Below, piece after piece: positions 45,974-54,150 of a DNA stretch of 64,000 nt. Origin of the DNA: Chryseobacterium limigenitum (GTDB lineage: Bacteria; Bacteroidota; Bacteroidia; Flavobacteriales; Weeksellaceae). The stretch spans positions 1 to 64,000 of the forward strand of contig NZ_FPKW01000015.1 of NCBI RefSeq assembly GCF_900114875.1. The letters are read 5' to 3'. A program made the position numbers and the translations under genes. Every line of letters begins with the position of its first letter. Positions within the stretch are counted from its first letter, which is position 1. Under the pieces are notes generated by a model. The model did not search any database. It was not told where the DNA came from and saw only the letters and a program-made list of their open reading frames with translations.

Positions 45974-48202
45974 TTATTGTAATTCTGGATTGTCATTTTC
46001 AATCGTCTCATCTTTTTTATCAACGAGATTTTTAATGATATTTTTTAATCGCTGAAACATAAATGAACTCAGTAATAAAATGATACCCAAAATAATAAAT
46101 GCAACGATTCTTGATATATTATCCATCTGCCAGACGTCGTAAGCGTAAAGTTTTAAAATCATCAGGCCAAGAAGCGCAAAGCCAACTTTGTTGAGTTCTG
46201 AAATGTTCTTCTTTAAACCGAAATAAATAAAAATAGTTGAAAGAATTGCCCAAATTATTGGTAAATATAAAATGCTGAAGTGTTTTTCAAGCTTCCGGAC
46301 TGTCAAAATGTCAGTCGTATTAGCCAGAATATATAAATGATAAAGCTCACAACTGATTATGGTAACAAATGTGATGGATGCAAACCAATATGCAATTTCT
46401 TTTTTGAAAAAATCTGATTCCGGTAATATTTTCCAAAGTGTATAAATAAATGGAATCAAGTAGAGCAGGTGTACAGCGTAAAAATTAATATCGATTTTTT
46501 TTACTAAAATTGAGGTCACAATTCCTGATGCCGAAAATGAAACATTCAACATTAATAGGAACAAAAAGATATAGATCAATCCGGTTTCAAAATCTTTATT
46601 GATGTCTAATTTTTTGCGGAACAATAAAATGATGAAAAGGTAATAAACACTGAATAACAGTCCGATACTGAAAATAAACGACCATGGTTTTTCCGAAATA
46701 TGATAAATGATTTCCAGTAATAGGGCAATGTAGATTACTCCAAAGCTTAAAATTTTAAAGGTATATTCAAAAAAACTGTTGTCCTGTTTTTGAGTTTCCG
46801 GAAGTTTTTTCAGTAAAATCAAGTTTGAAAGAGTTGTGATTACGGTAACAGAACTTGTTAAAAATACAGGATTAAAGACAATGTTGAGATTCTTCGCAGT
46901 ATAATATTCTGCCCAAGTCACCATTTGAGTGACAATGACCAAGGGGAACAAAACATAAAAGCAAAGTTTAAAAATATTGAGATTGGTTTTCTTCCAGATA
47001 AATAAAAGCAATGTTGCTTCAATGGCCCAAACAGTGGTGATTAAATGGGTCTTAAATTGTAACGCAAACGCAATAGTAACAAGGCTTACCGTAATTCCTG
47101 TAAAAACAGAATAGCTGATTCCAAAGTCTTTTTTATTATATTCTCTAAACAGTAATAGGCTGTTAATTAAAGCAAAAATAATAGGAAATATAATGACCGG
47201 CTCATATTCTAATTCATTGAAAATATAGATGATGCCAATAATACTTGAGAAATTAATCGACACAAGCATTAAGATATCATAAGTAGAAAGTAAATTATTC
47301 TTGATGTAACTCTGTAAAGCAAATGCGTAGAAGACAATATAAGTAATAATGTAAAAGTAGATGCTTAAAATTTCCGGTTTTTCTACAGTCCAGTAAAAAA
47401 GATAAATATTAGTAAAAACAAAGGCTATCCAACCCACACTTTTCCATTGTTTTAGAAATGCTATTGCGAGCATTCCGATATTTAAAACCATTATGTAAGT
47501 AAACAGAAAAGGGTAGTTGCTTTGTCCTGTACTAATCATTAGCGGCGCTAAAAATCCGCCAAATAAAGAGAAAATAATTAACGTTTCACTCTTGTAGTAA
47601 TAGGATAGGAGTATGGAAATCAGTGTGATAATGCAAGTTATGACAAAGGAGAGATTCTGAGTAAACAAATGATATTCCCTAAAAGCAATAGTAGTTGTAA
47701 AATATAAAATTGCAATTCCGCCGCCCGTAATGATTGATGAAAATACGGCATAATTTTTCCTTAAAAAATGGGCAGTCAGTATGATTCCGCCACCGATTAG
47801 GAAACCAATTCCTGCTCTTGAAGTTTCTCCGATCCAGTTTTTATCAATCGCGTACTTTACAAAATAACCGATACCCAGAACTAAAGTGAAAATTCCTATG
47901 ATTGTTAATAAGTTTTGTTTCAAAAAATCAAAAATCGGAGTAACCCAATCTTTTTTCGGAGGAGTTTCTTCAGAAGCGGAAAGCTGTTGTTTTATTGGCT
48001 GGACTTGCTGAATATCTTCATCTAAAGTAAATTTTACTTCAGAATTTATTTTTTCTTCCCTAATTTCAGTTAATTGTACACTTTTAGTTGCGTTTTTTCT
48101 TAACTCAGAAATTTCATCTTCAAGATGGCTAATCTTTTTGTTAAGTGTGTAATATGCAAAAATTAAAGCGATAATTAATATGATGATCAGGGAGTTTTCC
48201 AT
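45974..48202 (-). CDS. DUF2339 large membrane protein
   Basis: A 742-residue protein with an N-terminal helix, a short coiled coil (KKISHLEDEISELRKNA, about 23-40), a cytosolic linker, then roughly 20 or more transmembrane helices from about residue 95 to the C-terminus. NWIGETSRAGIGFLIGGGIILTAHFLRKNY, SLFGGFLAPLM and the terminal KLYAYDVWQMDNISRIVAFIILG are DUF2339 hallmarks (E. coli YeaS-unrelated; function unknown). It lies alone on the minus strand. Confidence 0.88.
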   Translation of the reverse strand: MENSLIIILIIALIFAYYTLNKKISHLEDEISELRKNATKSVQLTEIREEKINSEVKFTLDEDIQQVQPIKQQLSASEETPPKKDWVTPIFDFLKQNLLTIIGIFTLVLGIGYFVKYAIDKNWIGETSRAGIGFLIGGGIILTAHFLRKNYAVFSSIITGGGIAILYFTTTIAFREYHLFTQNLSFVITCIITLISILLSYYYKSETLIIFSLFGGFLAPLMISTGQSNYPFLFTYIMVLNIGMLAIAFLKQWKSVGWIAFVFTNIYLFYWTVEKPEILSIYFYIITYIVFYAFALQSYIKNNLLSTYDILMLVSINFSSIIGIIYIFNELEYEPVIIFPIIFALINSLLLFREYNKKDFGISYSVFTGITVSLVTIAFALQFKTHLITTVWAIEATLLLFIWKKTNLNIFKLCFYVLFPLVIVTQMVTWAEYYTAKNLNIVFNPVFLTSSVTVITTLSNLILLKKLPETQKQDNSFFEYTFKILSFGVIYIALLLEIIYHISEKPWSFIFSIGLLFSVYYLFIILLFRKKLDINKDFETGLIYIFLFLLMLNVSFSASGIVTSILVKKIDINFYAVHLLYLIPFIYTLWKILPESDFFKKEIAYWFASITFVTIISCELYHLYILANTTDILTVRKLEKHFSILYLPIIWAILSTIFIYFGLKKNISELNKVGFALLGLMILKLYAYDVWQMDNISRIVAFIILGIILLLSSFMFQRLKNIIKNLVDKKDETIENDNPELQ

Positions 48203-48250
48203 TAGTTGTTTTATTTATCAAATATAGAAAATTCGGTAAGGTTACAAAGA

Positions 48251-48285
48251 ATTAATCCATCACATAAAACATGCGATGGATTAAT
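48251..48285 (-). terminator. Hairpin after the GIGTSTP protein gene
   Basis: ATTAATCCATC (48251-48261) pairs with GATGGATTAAT (48275-48285), with CAT/ATG inside. There is no strong T-run, so termination is plausible but not certain. Confidence 0.5.
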
Positions 48286-48316
48286 TATATAGAGTGATTA
48301 AAGTAAAAGTAATTTT

Positions 48317-49054
48317 CTAGTTCGATACTTTGTAAATATAGAAAGAACCTGTGCTAGAGCCTAATAATCCAGCATCAAGCACTGAAGATCCTGTAAGTCC
48401 AAAGGTGATCTTATCTCCAGATTGTAGAGTGTAAAGAGAGTTTAGACTTGTTTCTGAGATCGTTAAGCTTAATAAAAGAAGATTAGCCCCACTGAATGCT
48501 CTGCTGTCAATAAGAGTTGCAACGCCAGCACGTGTTCTTAGAATTCCTACTCCTGGTGAGTTTGATAAAACGGCAGCCTGAAGTCCTGTTCCGTATCGGA
48601 AAGAAAATCCAATTGCATAAACTCCACTTGTAGGAACGGTATAACTATTATCCGTATCGGAAAATAAAGATGTACTTCCTAAAGTTCTTTCTGCCTGTAA
48701 AAAATCTACGGCTCTAAATCCCGTTGGAAAAAGCCCTAAACTTAACAAAGTAATACCTGTTGTTTTCTTAGCAGAGTATACACTTGTATTTGCATTTGCT
48801 GTATTGATGGCATTTACAGCCGCATCAACAATAAGTTGAGGATTTACCTGGGCAACCATAAAGTCACCGCCACTATTTTGGTTTACCGCCAGAATCTGGT
48901 ATCCTGGAAGAGCGGGAGCAATAGGAGTACTCCTAATTTTCATTGTTCCGTTGACATCTAGCATCGCTAAAGGAGTTGAAGTTCCTATTCCGACTTGCGA
49001 AAAAGTATTAATAGCAATTAAGGATAAAATTGCACTACAAACTTTAGTTTTCAT
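48317..49054 (-). CDS. Exported protein with GIGTSTP N-terminus and C1q/TNF-like C-terminus
   Basis: A 245-residue protein with a signal peptide (ending NTFSQ). The mature start VGIGTSTPLAMLDVNGTMKIRSTP shares its pattern with the large repeat protein at 318-1913 (IGINTSNPASSLDI). A helical linker (VDAAVNAINTANANTSVYSAKKT) leads to a beta-rich C-terminal domain ending SGDKITFGLTGSSVLDAGLLGSSTGSFYIYKVSN, which looks like a C1q/TNF jelly roll. A structural surface role is an inference; no T9SS signal was recognised. Confidence 0.75.
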   Translation of the reverse strand: MKTKVCSAILSLIAINTFSQVGIGTSTPLAMLDVNGTMKIRSTPIAPALPGYQILAVNQNSGGDFMVAQVNPQLIVDAAVNAINTANANTSVYSAKKTTGITLLSLGLFPTGFRAVDFLQAERTLGSTSLFSDTDNSYTVPTSGVYAIGFSFRYGTGLQAAVLSNSPGVGILRTRAGVATLIDSRAFSGANLLLLSLTISETSLNSLYTLQSGDKITFGLTGSSVLDAGLLGSSTGSFYIYKVSN

Positions 49055-49369
49055 GTTAAAAAAATTAATTAGTTATGGTCAAATCAGTTAGTTTTCAGAA
49101 CTTTTTAAAGCAAAAATCATGCCCGTGTGATTAACTTTATTTTAACATTAATTCAAAATTTATAAAATATTTTTAACTATATATTTGATATGTGTTTAAA
49201 ATTTATATATAATTTAGTTATTAGTATGAATATGAAATATCGAATAAAGCTTTTAGGTTAAAAAAAATCAATTAATAAGTCACTATTCGGTTAATTATTT
49301 TAATTGAAAAAAAAATAATACTGTCATAAAATGTGACAGTATTACTGATAAATAAGAAAATTTGTGACT
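49055..49369. other. 315-bp AT-rich spacer upstream of the GIGTSTP gene
   Basis: No reading frame or RNA is supported. It should hold the promoter of the 49054 gene (minus strand), but no clear TAnnTTTG was found. The right end contains the pheA terminator hairpin. Confidence 0.6.
49312..49343 (-). terminator. Terminator of pheA
   Basis: AATACTGTCA (49317-49326) pairs with TGACAGTATT (49334-49343). On the minus strand it is followed by a long T-run. Confidence 0.87.
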
Positions 49370-50221
49370 TTAGCTTTCCAGGAGAAATTCATTATAATTC
49401 CCCAAAAAATCTACATTTGCATTGATTGATTTTAATTCTTCTAAAGCGTTTTCATGTAAAACGGCATCCCATTTTCCTGCAACATTAATGAAGAAAAAAT
49501 AATTTCCAAGACCTGTTTTTAAAGTTCTGGACTCTATTTTGCTTAAGTTCATCTTTCTCCATGCAAAGACAGATAATACCTGATGCAAGCCTCCTGCATG
49601 ATCTTCCGGCAAGGTAATCAGTAATCCTGATTTTTCGCCAATAACTTCAAGCTGATCATTATTGTAAATATTCTGTTCTTTTGATATAATAATAAAACGG
49701 GTATGATTCTGTTCAAAATCCTGAATATTCCTGTTAATGATTTTCAACCCATACAAATTGGCAGCAAACTGATTGGCAACTGCTGCTCTTTTAAGCTCGG
49801 GATGCTCAGAAATATATTTTGCAGCCGCCGCGGTTGAAGAGAAATCCTGTCTCTGCACCTCTTTATAATTCGTATCCAAAAAATGAAAACTCTGAGCCAA
49901 GGCCTGAGGATGAGAATAGATTTTCTCGATATCATTAGCGTTATTGTCAGGGTGAATCATCAGGTGGTGGGCAATTGGCATCACCGCTTCGGCCTCAATT
50001 TTTATCGAAGAAGTTTTATATAAATAATCCAACGTCATTGAAACTGTACCCTCAATTGAATTTTCTAACGGAACCACCGCTTTATCTACTTCACCTTTCT
50101 CAACCGCATTGAAACAGTCTAAAATATTAGCCTGTGGTAAAAGTTCTTCATTTGGAAATAATTGAGCAGTTGCAAGCTGCGTAAAACTTGCGTGAGGACC
50201 CAAAAATGCAATCTTCATCAT
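49370..50221 (-). CDS. pheA: Prephenate dehydratase
   Basis: Converts prephenate to phenylpyruvate in phenylalanine synthesis. The 283-residue monofunctional form has a dehydratase domain (about 1-180: IAFLGPHASFTQLAT, AVVPLENSIEGTVSMTLDYLY, QDFSSTAAAAKYI, AAVANQFAANLYGL) and an ACT domain (about 195-270: LLITLPEDHAGGLHQVLSVF, KIESRTLKTGLGNYFFFINV) for feedback by phenylalanine. There is no chorismate mutase domain. Start at 50221 or the adjacent Met at 50218. It lies downstream of the thioesterase gene across a heptamer repeat. Confidence 0.94.
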   Translation of the reverse strand: MMKIAFLGPHASFTQLATAQLFPNEELLPQANILDCFNAVEKGEVDKAVVPLENSIEGTVSMTLDYLYKTSSIKIEAEAVMPIAHHLMIHPDNNANDIEKIYSHPQALAQSFHFLDTNYKEVQRQDFSSTAAAAKYISEHPELKRAAVANQFAANLYGLKIINRNIQDFEQNHTRFIIISKEQNIYNNDQLEVIGEKSGLLITLPEDHAGGLHQVLSVFAWRKMNLSKIESRTLKTGLGNYFFFINVAGKWDAVLHENALEELKSINANVDFLGNYNEFLLES

Positions 50222-50300
50222 ATTTTTTATATTAAATTCTATATTTTTTTTGAATCAAAGTTCAAATATGGCAATAAAAATTTAAACTCAGGTTATTTAA

Positions 50301-50340
50301 CTAAACACTAAACACTAAACCCTAAACCCTAAACCCTAAG
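50301..50340. repeat. Heptanucleotide tandem repeat (CTAAACA/CTAAACC, telomere-like)
   Basis: Two copies of CTAAACA then three of CTAAACC and a partial CTAAG, i.e. the plant-telomere-like CCCTAAA unit. The array runs into the stop codon of the 50336-50746 gene and lies between it and pheA. Perfect units suggest recent slippage. Confidence 0.9.
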
Positions 50341-50746
50341 ACTTCCAATTTTCTTCAATAAGTTTCATAAGAGCATCGGGGCACTTAATAATTTTATTCA
50401 TTTTTGCGTCTAAAAAGAATAAAGTGGTGGACGCTTCGGTAATTTTAATATGCTCTGCATTGTAAATTTCGTAAAAAAATTCAATTTTCACCCCCGGAAT
50501 TTTTTTTATGAAGGTATGAATTTCTAATTCCTGGTCATACAAAGCAGGCTTCAGATACTTAATTTTATACTCTGAAACGGGCAGCCAAATTCCCTGGTTT
50601 TCAATCTCATCATATGACATTCCTATGCTTCGGAAAAGTTCAACTCTGCCAATTTCAAAGTATTCTGCGTAGTTGCCGTAATAGACGTATTTCATTGGGT
50701 CTGTTTCTCCGTAACGTACTCGTATTGTGTGTGTTGTGTGTATCAT
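50336..50746 (-). CDS. Acyl-CoA thioesterase, YbgC/4-HBT family
   Basis: A 136-residue hotdog-fold thioesterase. The catalytic Asp is in VRYGETDPMKYVYYGNYAEYFEIGRVELFR (about residue 16), the YbgC/FadM signature; LPVSEYKIKYLKPALYDQELEIHTF and TEASTTLFFLDAKMNKII are the other conserved parts. It hydrolyses acyl-CoA or acyl-ACP thioesters; the substrate is unknown. It is divergent from dnaA, and its 3' end touches a tandem heptamer repeat. Confidence 0.88.
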   Translation of the reverse strand: MIHTTHTIRVRYGETDPMKYVYYGNYAEYFEIGRVELFRSIGMSYDEIENQGIWLPVSEYKIKYLKPALYDQELEIHTFIKKIPGVKIEFFYEIYNAEHIKITEASTTLFFLDAKMNKIIKCPDALMKLIEENWKS

Positions 50747-50768
50747 TTTTAATGCTTAATTATACATA

Positions 50769-50800
50769 CAAATATATTTTTAAATAATCAATACCTCCAA
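50769..50800 (-). promoter_or_regulatory. Promoter of the YbgC-like gene
   Basis: On the minus strand TTG (50800-50798) and TATATTTG (50776-50769) are 21 nt apart, about 22 nt before the ATG. Confidence 0.5.
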
Positions 50801-50881
50801 AATTTTTTTATCAGATAAAAAATTCGACCTTTGTCTTCCTCCTAAAAAAAGTACTAACCAAGAATTAATCGGGGCATAAAA

Positions 50882-52336
50882 ATGGATGACAATTTAATGA
50901 TGATATGGCAGAGGTGCCTTCAGTTTATGCGTGACAATCTTAACGCAGCTGAAGATAGTTCTGATCTAAAAAAACTTGAGAAATCTTTCGACTTATTATT
51001 TGATAAGGTGCAGCCAATTTCATTGGTTGACAATAACCTTACATTGATGGTTCCGAGTGATTTTTACAAGGAATATATTGAGGATAATTACCTGTCCTTA
51101 CTTTCTGCTGCCCTGAAAAAAAATATAGGTAAAGGAGTAAAATTATGGTATTCTGTAATGGAAAATAAGCCAAATGGTTTAGAAAAACCCGTTACAATGA
51201 ACATGAAAGGGAAAAGTGTTCCCACTCCGAAAATGCAGGAAACAATGCCTCAGGGTTTTTCTTCGAATATTGTAAACCCTTTCGTGGTTCCTGGAATCAA
51301 GAAAATAAACATTGATTCTAATTTAAAATCTGATTTTTCTTTCGATAATTATGTTGAAGGAGAAAGCAACAAATTTGCTGCAACAGTAGCAAGATCTATC
51401 GCAAAAAGACCTGGTGCAACGGCTTTCAACCCTTTGTTTTTATACGGAGGTTATGGAGTAGGAAAGACGCACTTAGGACAGGCGGTTGGTCTTGAAGTTA
51501 AAAGCCAGTTTCCTGATAAAGTCGTTCTTTATTTGTCTTCTGAAAAATTCATTCAACAGTTTATTTCAGCAGCAAAAGCGCACAAACAGACGGAATTTGC
51601 AAACTTTTACCAGATGGTGGATGTTCTGATTATTGATGATATTCAGTTCCTTTCCGGGAAATCTGCTACTCAGGACAGTTTCTTCCATATTTTTGACTAT
51701 TTGCATCAAAATGGAAAACAGATTATCCTTACTTCTGATAAGGCTCCTGTTGATATTATGGATATTCAGGACAGAATTGTTTCCCGTTTCAAATGGGGAC
51801 TTTCTGCAGAGATAAAATCTCCTGATTTACAGACGCGTAAGAAAATTATTGTTGATAAATTAAGCAGAGACGGGATCGTTCTTACAGAAGATATGTTGGA
51901 TTTCCTTGCTGCTGAAGCTAAAACAAACGTACGAGAGCTTATTGGAGTTATCAATTCTGTAATTGCTTATTCCACGATTTACAAATCTGAGTTAAGCCTT
52001 GAATTATTAAAAGATACGATCAATAAGATTGCTGCAAACCAGAAAAAAATCATCAATATTCCTTATATTCAGGATGTTGTATGTGATTATTTCGGAATTA
52101 AGAGAGAGCAGCTTTTATCTAAAACAAGAAAAAGAGAGATCGCTCTTCCAAGACAATTGGCGATGTATTTTGCTAAAGAGCTTACCAACGCAACATTCAC
52201 TAAAATTGGTGAAGAAATGGGCGGAAAAGACCACTCTACAGTAATGTATGCCTGTGATACGATCAAAGATGTTTCTAAGATCGACAAGGAAGTTAAAAAA
52301 TATGTTAAGGATCTTGCGGAAAGAATAAAACATTAA
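50882..52336 (+). CDS. dnaA: Chromosomal replication initiator protein DnaA
   Basis: Binds DnaA boxes at oriC and melts the origin. The 484-residue protein has domain I (about 1-85, MMIWQRCLQFMRDNL), a linker, the AAA+ domain with Walker A GGYGVGKTHLGQAV (about 188) and Walker B VDVLIIDDIQFLSGK, sensor-type SRFKWGL, and domain IV with the signature GGKDHSTVMYACD near the C-terminus. No cluster of TTATCCACA-like boxes is seen on either side, so oriC is probably elsewhere. A strong terminator follows. Confidence 0.97.
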   Translation: MDDNLMMIWQRCLQFMRDNLNAAEDSSDLKKLEKSFDLLFDKVQPISLVDNNLTLMVPSDFYKEYIEDNYLSLLSAALKKNIGKGVKLWYSVMENKPNGLEKPVTMNMKGKSVPTPKMQETMPQGFSSNIVNPFVVPGIKKINIDSNLKSDFSFDNYVEGESNKFAATVARSIAKRPGATAFNPLFLYGGYGVGKTHLGQAVGLEVKSQFPDKVVLYLSSEKFIQQFISAAKAHKQTEFANFYQMVDVLIIDDIQFLSGKSATQDSFFHIFDYLHQNGKQIILTSDKAPVDIMDIQDRIVSRFKWGLSAEIKSPDLQTRKKIIVDKLSRDGIVLTEDMLDFLAAEAKTNVRELIGVINSVIAYSTIYKSELSLELLKDTINKIAANQKKIINIPYIQDVVCDYFGIKREQLLSKTRKREIALPRQLAMYFAKELTNATFTKIGEEMGGKDHSTVMYACDTIKDVSKIDKEVKKYVKDLAERIKH

Positions 52337-52356
52337 TATTTTTAATTAAAATAAAG

Positions 52357-52391
52357 AAAATGAAGAATAATTTTTATTCTTCATTTTTTAT
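52357..52391 (+). terminator. Terminator of dnaA
   Basis: A 14-bp stem: AAAATGAAGAATAA (52357-52370) with TTATTCTTCATTTT (52374-52387), then T residues. Confidence 0.87.
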
Positions 52392-52392
52392 T

Positions 52393-52400
52393 TAGTTTTG
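52393..52400 (+). promoter_or_regulatory. Promoter -7 element for the tyrosine phosphatase gene
   Basis: TAGTTTTG matches TAnnTTTG, just after the dnaA terminator and 53 nt before the ATG. Confidence 0.4.
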
Positions 52401-52453
52401 TCAGAATAAAATATTGTAAGCATTAAATTTTTCAATCTTTTAAATTCAATAGC

Positions 52454-52909
52454 ATGAAAATACTGATGGTCTGTCTGGGAAATATTTGCAGAAGTCCTTT
52501 AGCAGAAGGAATTATGAAAGCAAAGCTTCCTGAAAATTTCTTTGTAGATTCGGCAGGCACAATTTCAATGCACGAAGGTGAACATCCTGATGAAAGAGCT
52601 GTGAAAACGGCATCTAATCATGGAATTGATATTTCAAAACAAAAATCAAGACCTATTGTAAGCTCAGATTTTGAAACCTTTGATAGGATCTATTGTATGG
52701 ATCATCGGGTGTATGAAGATGTGATTTCAAAAGCTAAAAATGATGAACAGCGTCAAAAAATTTCATTATTTTTAGAAAATGCAGAAAATCTTAAAAATTC
52801 TGAAGTTCCCGATCCGTATTGGGGCGATATGAATGATTTTGAAAATGTTTTCCAATTGCTTGATAAAGGTTGCGATGCAATTCTCAATCAACTAAAAACA
52901 AACAACTAG
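52454..52909 (+). CDS. Low-molecular-weight protein-tyrosine phosphatase
   Basis: A 151-residue cytosolic phosphatase. The P-loop VCLGNICRSPLAEGIM begins at residue 6 with the nucleophilic Cys and the binding Arg, and the general-acid Asp is in VPDPYWGDMNDFENVF. DSAGTISMHEGEHPDERA is also typical. Such enzymes often act on capsule tyrosine kinases, but no polysaccharide locus is next to it here. The RsmI-like gene follows at 39 nt. Confidence 0.93.
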   Translation: MKILMVCLGNICRSPLAEGIMKAKLPENFFVDSAGTISMHEGEHPDERAVKTASNHGIDISKQKSRPIVSSDFETFDRIYCMDHRVYEDVISKAKNDEQRQKISLFLENAENLKNSEVPDPYWGDMNDFENVFQLLDKGCDAILNQLKTNN

Positions 52910-52948
52910 CAACAAACGTATAATTAATAACTTATAATTCTAATAAAA

Positions 52949-53647
52949 ATGCTTTTTTTACTCCCGGCTTATTTATCTGAAAATACTTCTATTACTCACT
53001 TTTCGCCCGTATTGAAAGATTATATCATGCAGACGGACTATTTCTTTGTAGAGAACGAGAAGACTGCAAGAAAGGTTGTGAAATTTTTTGCACCTGAAAA
53101 AAAGCAGTCAGATTTAAAACTATTTTTATTAGATAAATACACCGAAAATAAAGATATCAAAGAAGCTCAGGAGTTAATGTTGAAAGGTCAGGATTTCGGT
53201 CTGCTTTCCGAAGCAGGACTCCCATGCATTGCTGATCCCGGAAACCTGATCGTAAAATGGTGTCACGAAAAAAACATTCGTGTTGTCCCAATTTCAGGGC
53301 CTTCATCTATTATTTTGGCTTTAATTTCAAGTGGTTTTAATGGTCAGGAATTTAGCTTTAATGGATATTTACCAATAGAAAAAGGGGAAAAGAAAAAGCA
53401 AATTTTACAGTTGGAAGGCTTGGTTCAGAGAACTGGATATTCTCAAATATTTATGGAAACGCCTTACAGAAACAATGCTCTTTTTGAAGATCTAACTAAA
53501 TTTCTTTCTCCTAATACAAAGCTTTGTATTGCAGCTAATATCAACGATCCTGAACATGAATTTATCAAAACCAAAACCATTAAAGAATGGCAGAAACAAA
53601 AACCTGAACTTCATAAAATTCCGGCTGTTTTTGTTTTAGGTAAATAA
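52949..53647 (+). CDS. RsmI-like SAM-dependent methyltransferase
   Basis: A 232-residue tetrapyrrole-methylase-fold protein related to RsmI (16S rRNA C1402 2'-O-methyltransferase). It shows FFVENEKTARKVVKFF, the glycine-poor loop GLLSEAGLPCIADPGNLIV, VVPISGPSSIILALISSGFNGQEFSFNGYLP and METPYRNNALFEDL. The canonical RsmI N-terminus (LYVVATPIGNLxD) is replaced by LFLLPAYLSENT, as in the second Bacteroidetes RsmI-like paralogue, so the exact target is uncertain. Confidence 0.85.
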   Translation: MLFLLPAYLSENTSITHFSPVLKDYIMQTDYFFVENEKTARKVVKFFAPEKKQSDLKLFLLDKYTENKDIKEAQELMLKGQDFGLLSEAGLPCIADPGNLIVKWCHEKNIRVVPISGPSSIILALISSGFNGQEFSFNGYLPIEKGEKKKQILQLEGLVQRTGYSQIFMETPYRNNALFEDLTKFLSPNTKLCIAANINDPEHEFIKTKTIKEWQKQKPELHKIPAVFVLGK

Positions 53648-53719
53648 CTTTAACATGCGTTAACGTAAGCTTTGCATCATTCTTGTGTATTAAACAGCAT
53701 AACATCAAAAAATTAAATT

Positions 53720-54097
53720 ATGTCTGAAAAAAAATTAGCAGGACTTTGGATCGACAGCGAGAAAGCTGTAGTTGTTAAAAATCATGATGCTCAAAATGCA
53801 TTTAAGTTTTTTCTTTGCAGTCCGGTAAAAGCAGAAGTTCAACATGGAAATTCAAGCGAAAATGCAGGAAACAATGCTGAAAGAACGAATAAAGTGAAAT
53901 TCTTTAAAGAAGTGGAGCACTTATTGACAAATTCTCAGGAAGTTTATATTACAGGTCCCGGAAAGATTCAGGAAGAGTTAAAGCATTATCTTCATGATAC
54001 AGCTCAGTTCAAAAATCTGGATATTACATTAGATACTGCACAGCAGATGTCTGATGAACAGGTTTTGGAAACAGTGAAAAATCACTTTAATGCTTAA
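53720..54097 (+). CDS. Small conserved protein, possibly eRF1-domain-like (baeRF)
   Basis: A 125-residue soluble protein. KLAGLWIDSEKAVVVKNHD, a low-complexity Asn/Gly/Ala insert (about 45-60), then KFFKEVEHLLTNSQEVYITGPGKIQEELKHYL and DITLDTAQQMSDEQVLETVKNHF. The pattern of a 'GLWID..A' strand followed by a GPG-containing loop recalls bacterial proteins with eRF1 domain 2/3-like folds linked to ribosomes. This is a weak resemblance only. It has its own terminator. Confidence 0.65.
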   Translation: MSEKKLAGLWIDSEKAVVVKNHDAQNAFKFFLCSPVKAEVQHGNSSENAGNNAERTNKVKFFKEVEHLLTNSQEVYITGPGKIQEELKHYLHDTAQFKNLDITLDTAQQMSDEQVLETVKNHFNA

Positions 54098-54116
54098 GTT
54101 TTAAGCTAAAAAATAC

Positions 54117-54150
54117 AATCCGAATATTAATCAATATTCGGATTTTTCTT
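54117..54150. terminator. Bidirectional terminator between the 53720 and DUF4349 genes
   Basis: A 12-bp perfect stem: AATCCGAATATT (54117-54128) with AATATTCGGATT (54133-54144), loop AATC, then T residues. Between convergent genes. Confidence 0.87.

Noticed and set aside
50301..50340. CCCTAAA array as a true telomere or a CRISPR remnant
   Set aside because: Only five heptamers inside a gene-dense chromosomal region, with no spacers between units; better explained as a slippage microsatellite.
52029..52333. Several short reading frames inside the 3' end of dnaA on both strands
   Set aside because: They overlap the highly conserved DnaA domain IV and show no start signals or recognisable products.
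50747..52453. dnaA neighbourhood as replication origin
   Set aside because: No cluster of TTATCCACA-like boxes or AT-rich repeat array was seen on either side of dnaA, and gyrB is far away.
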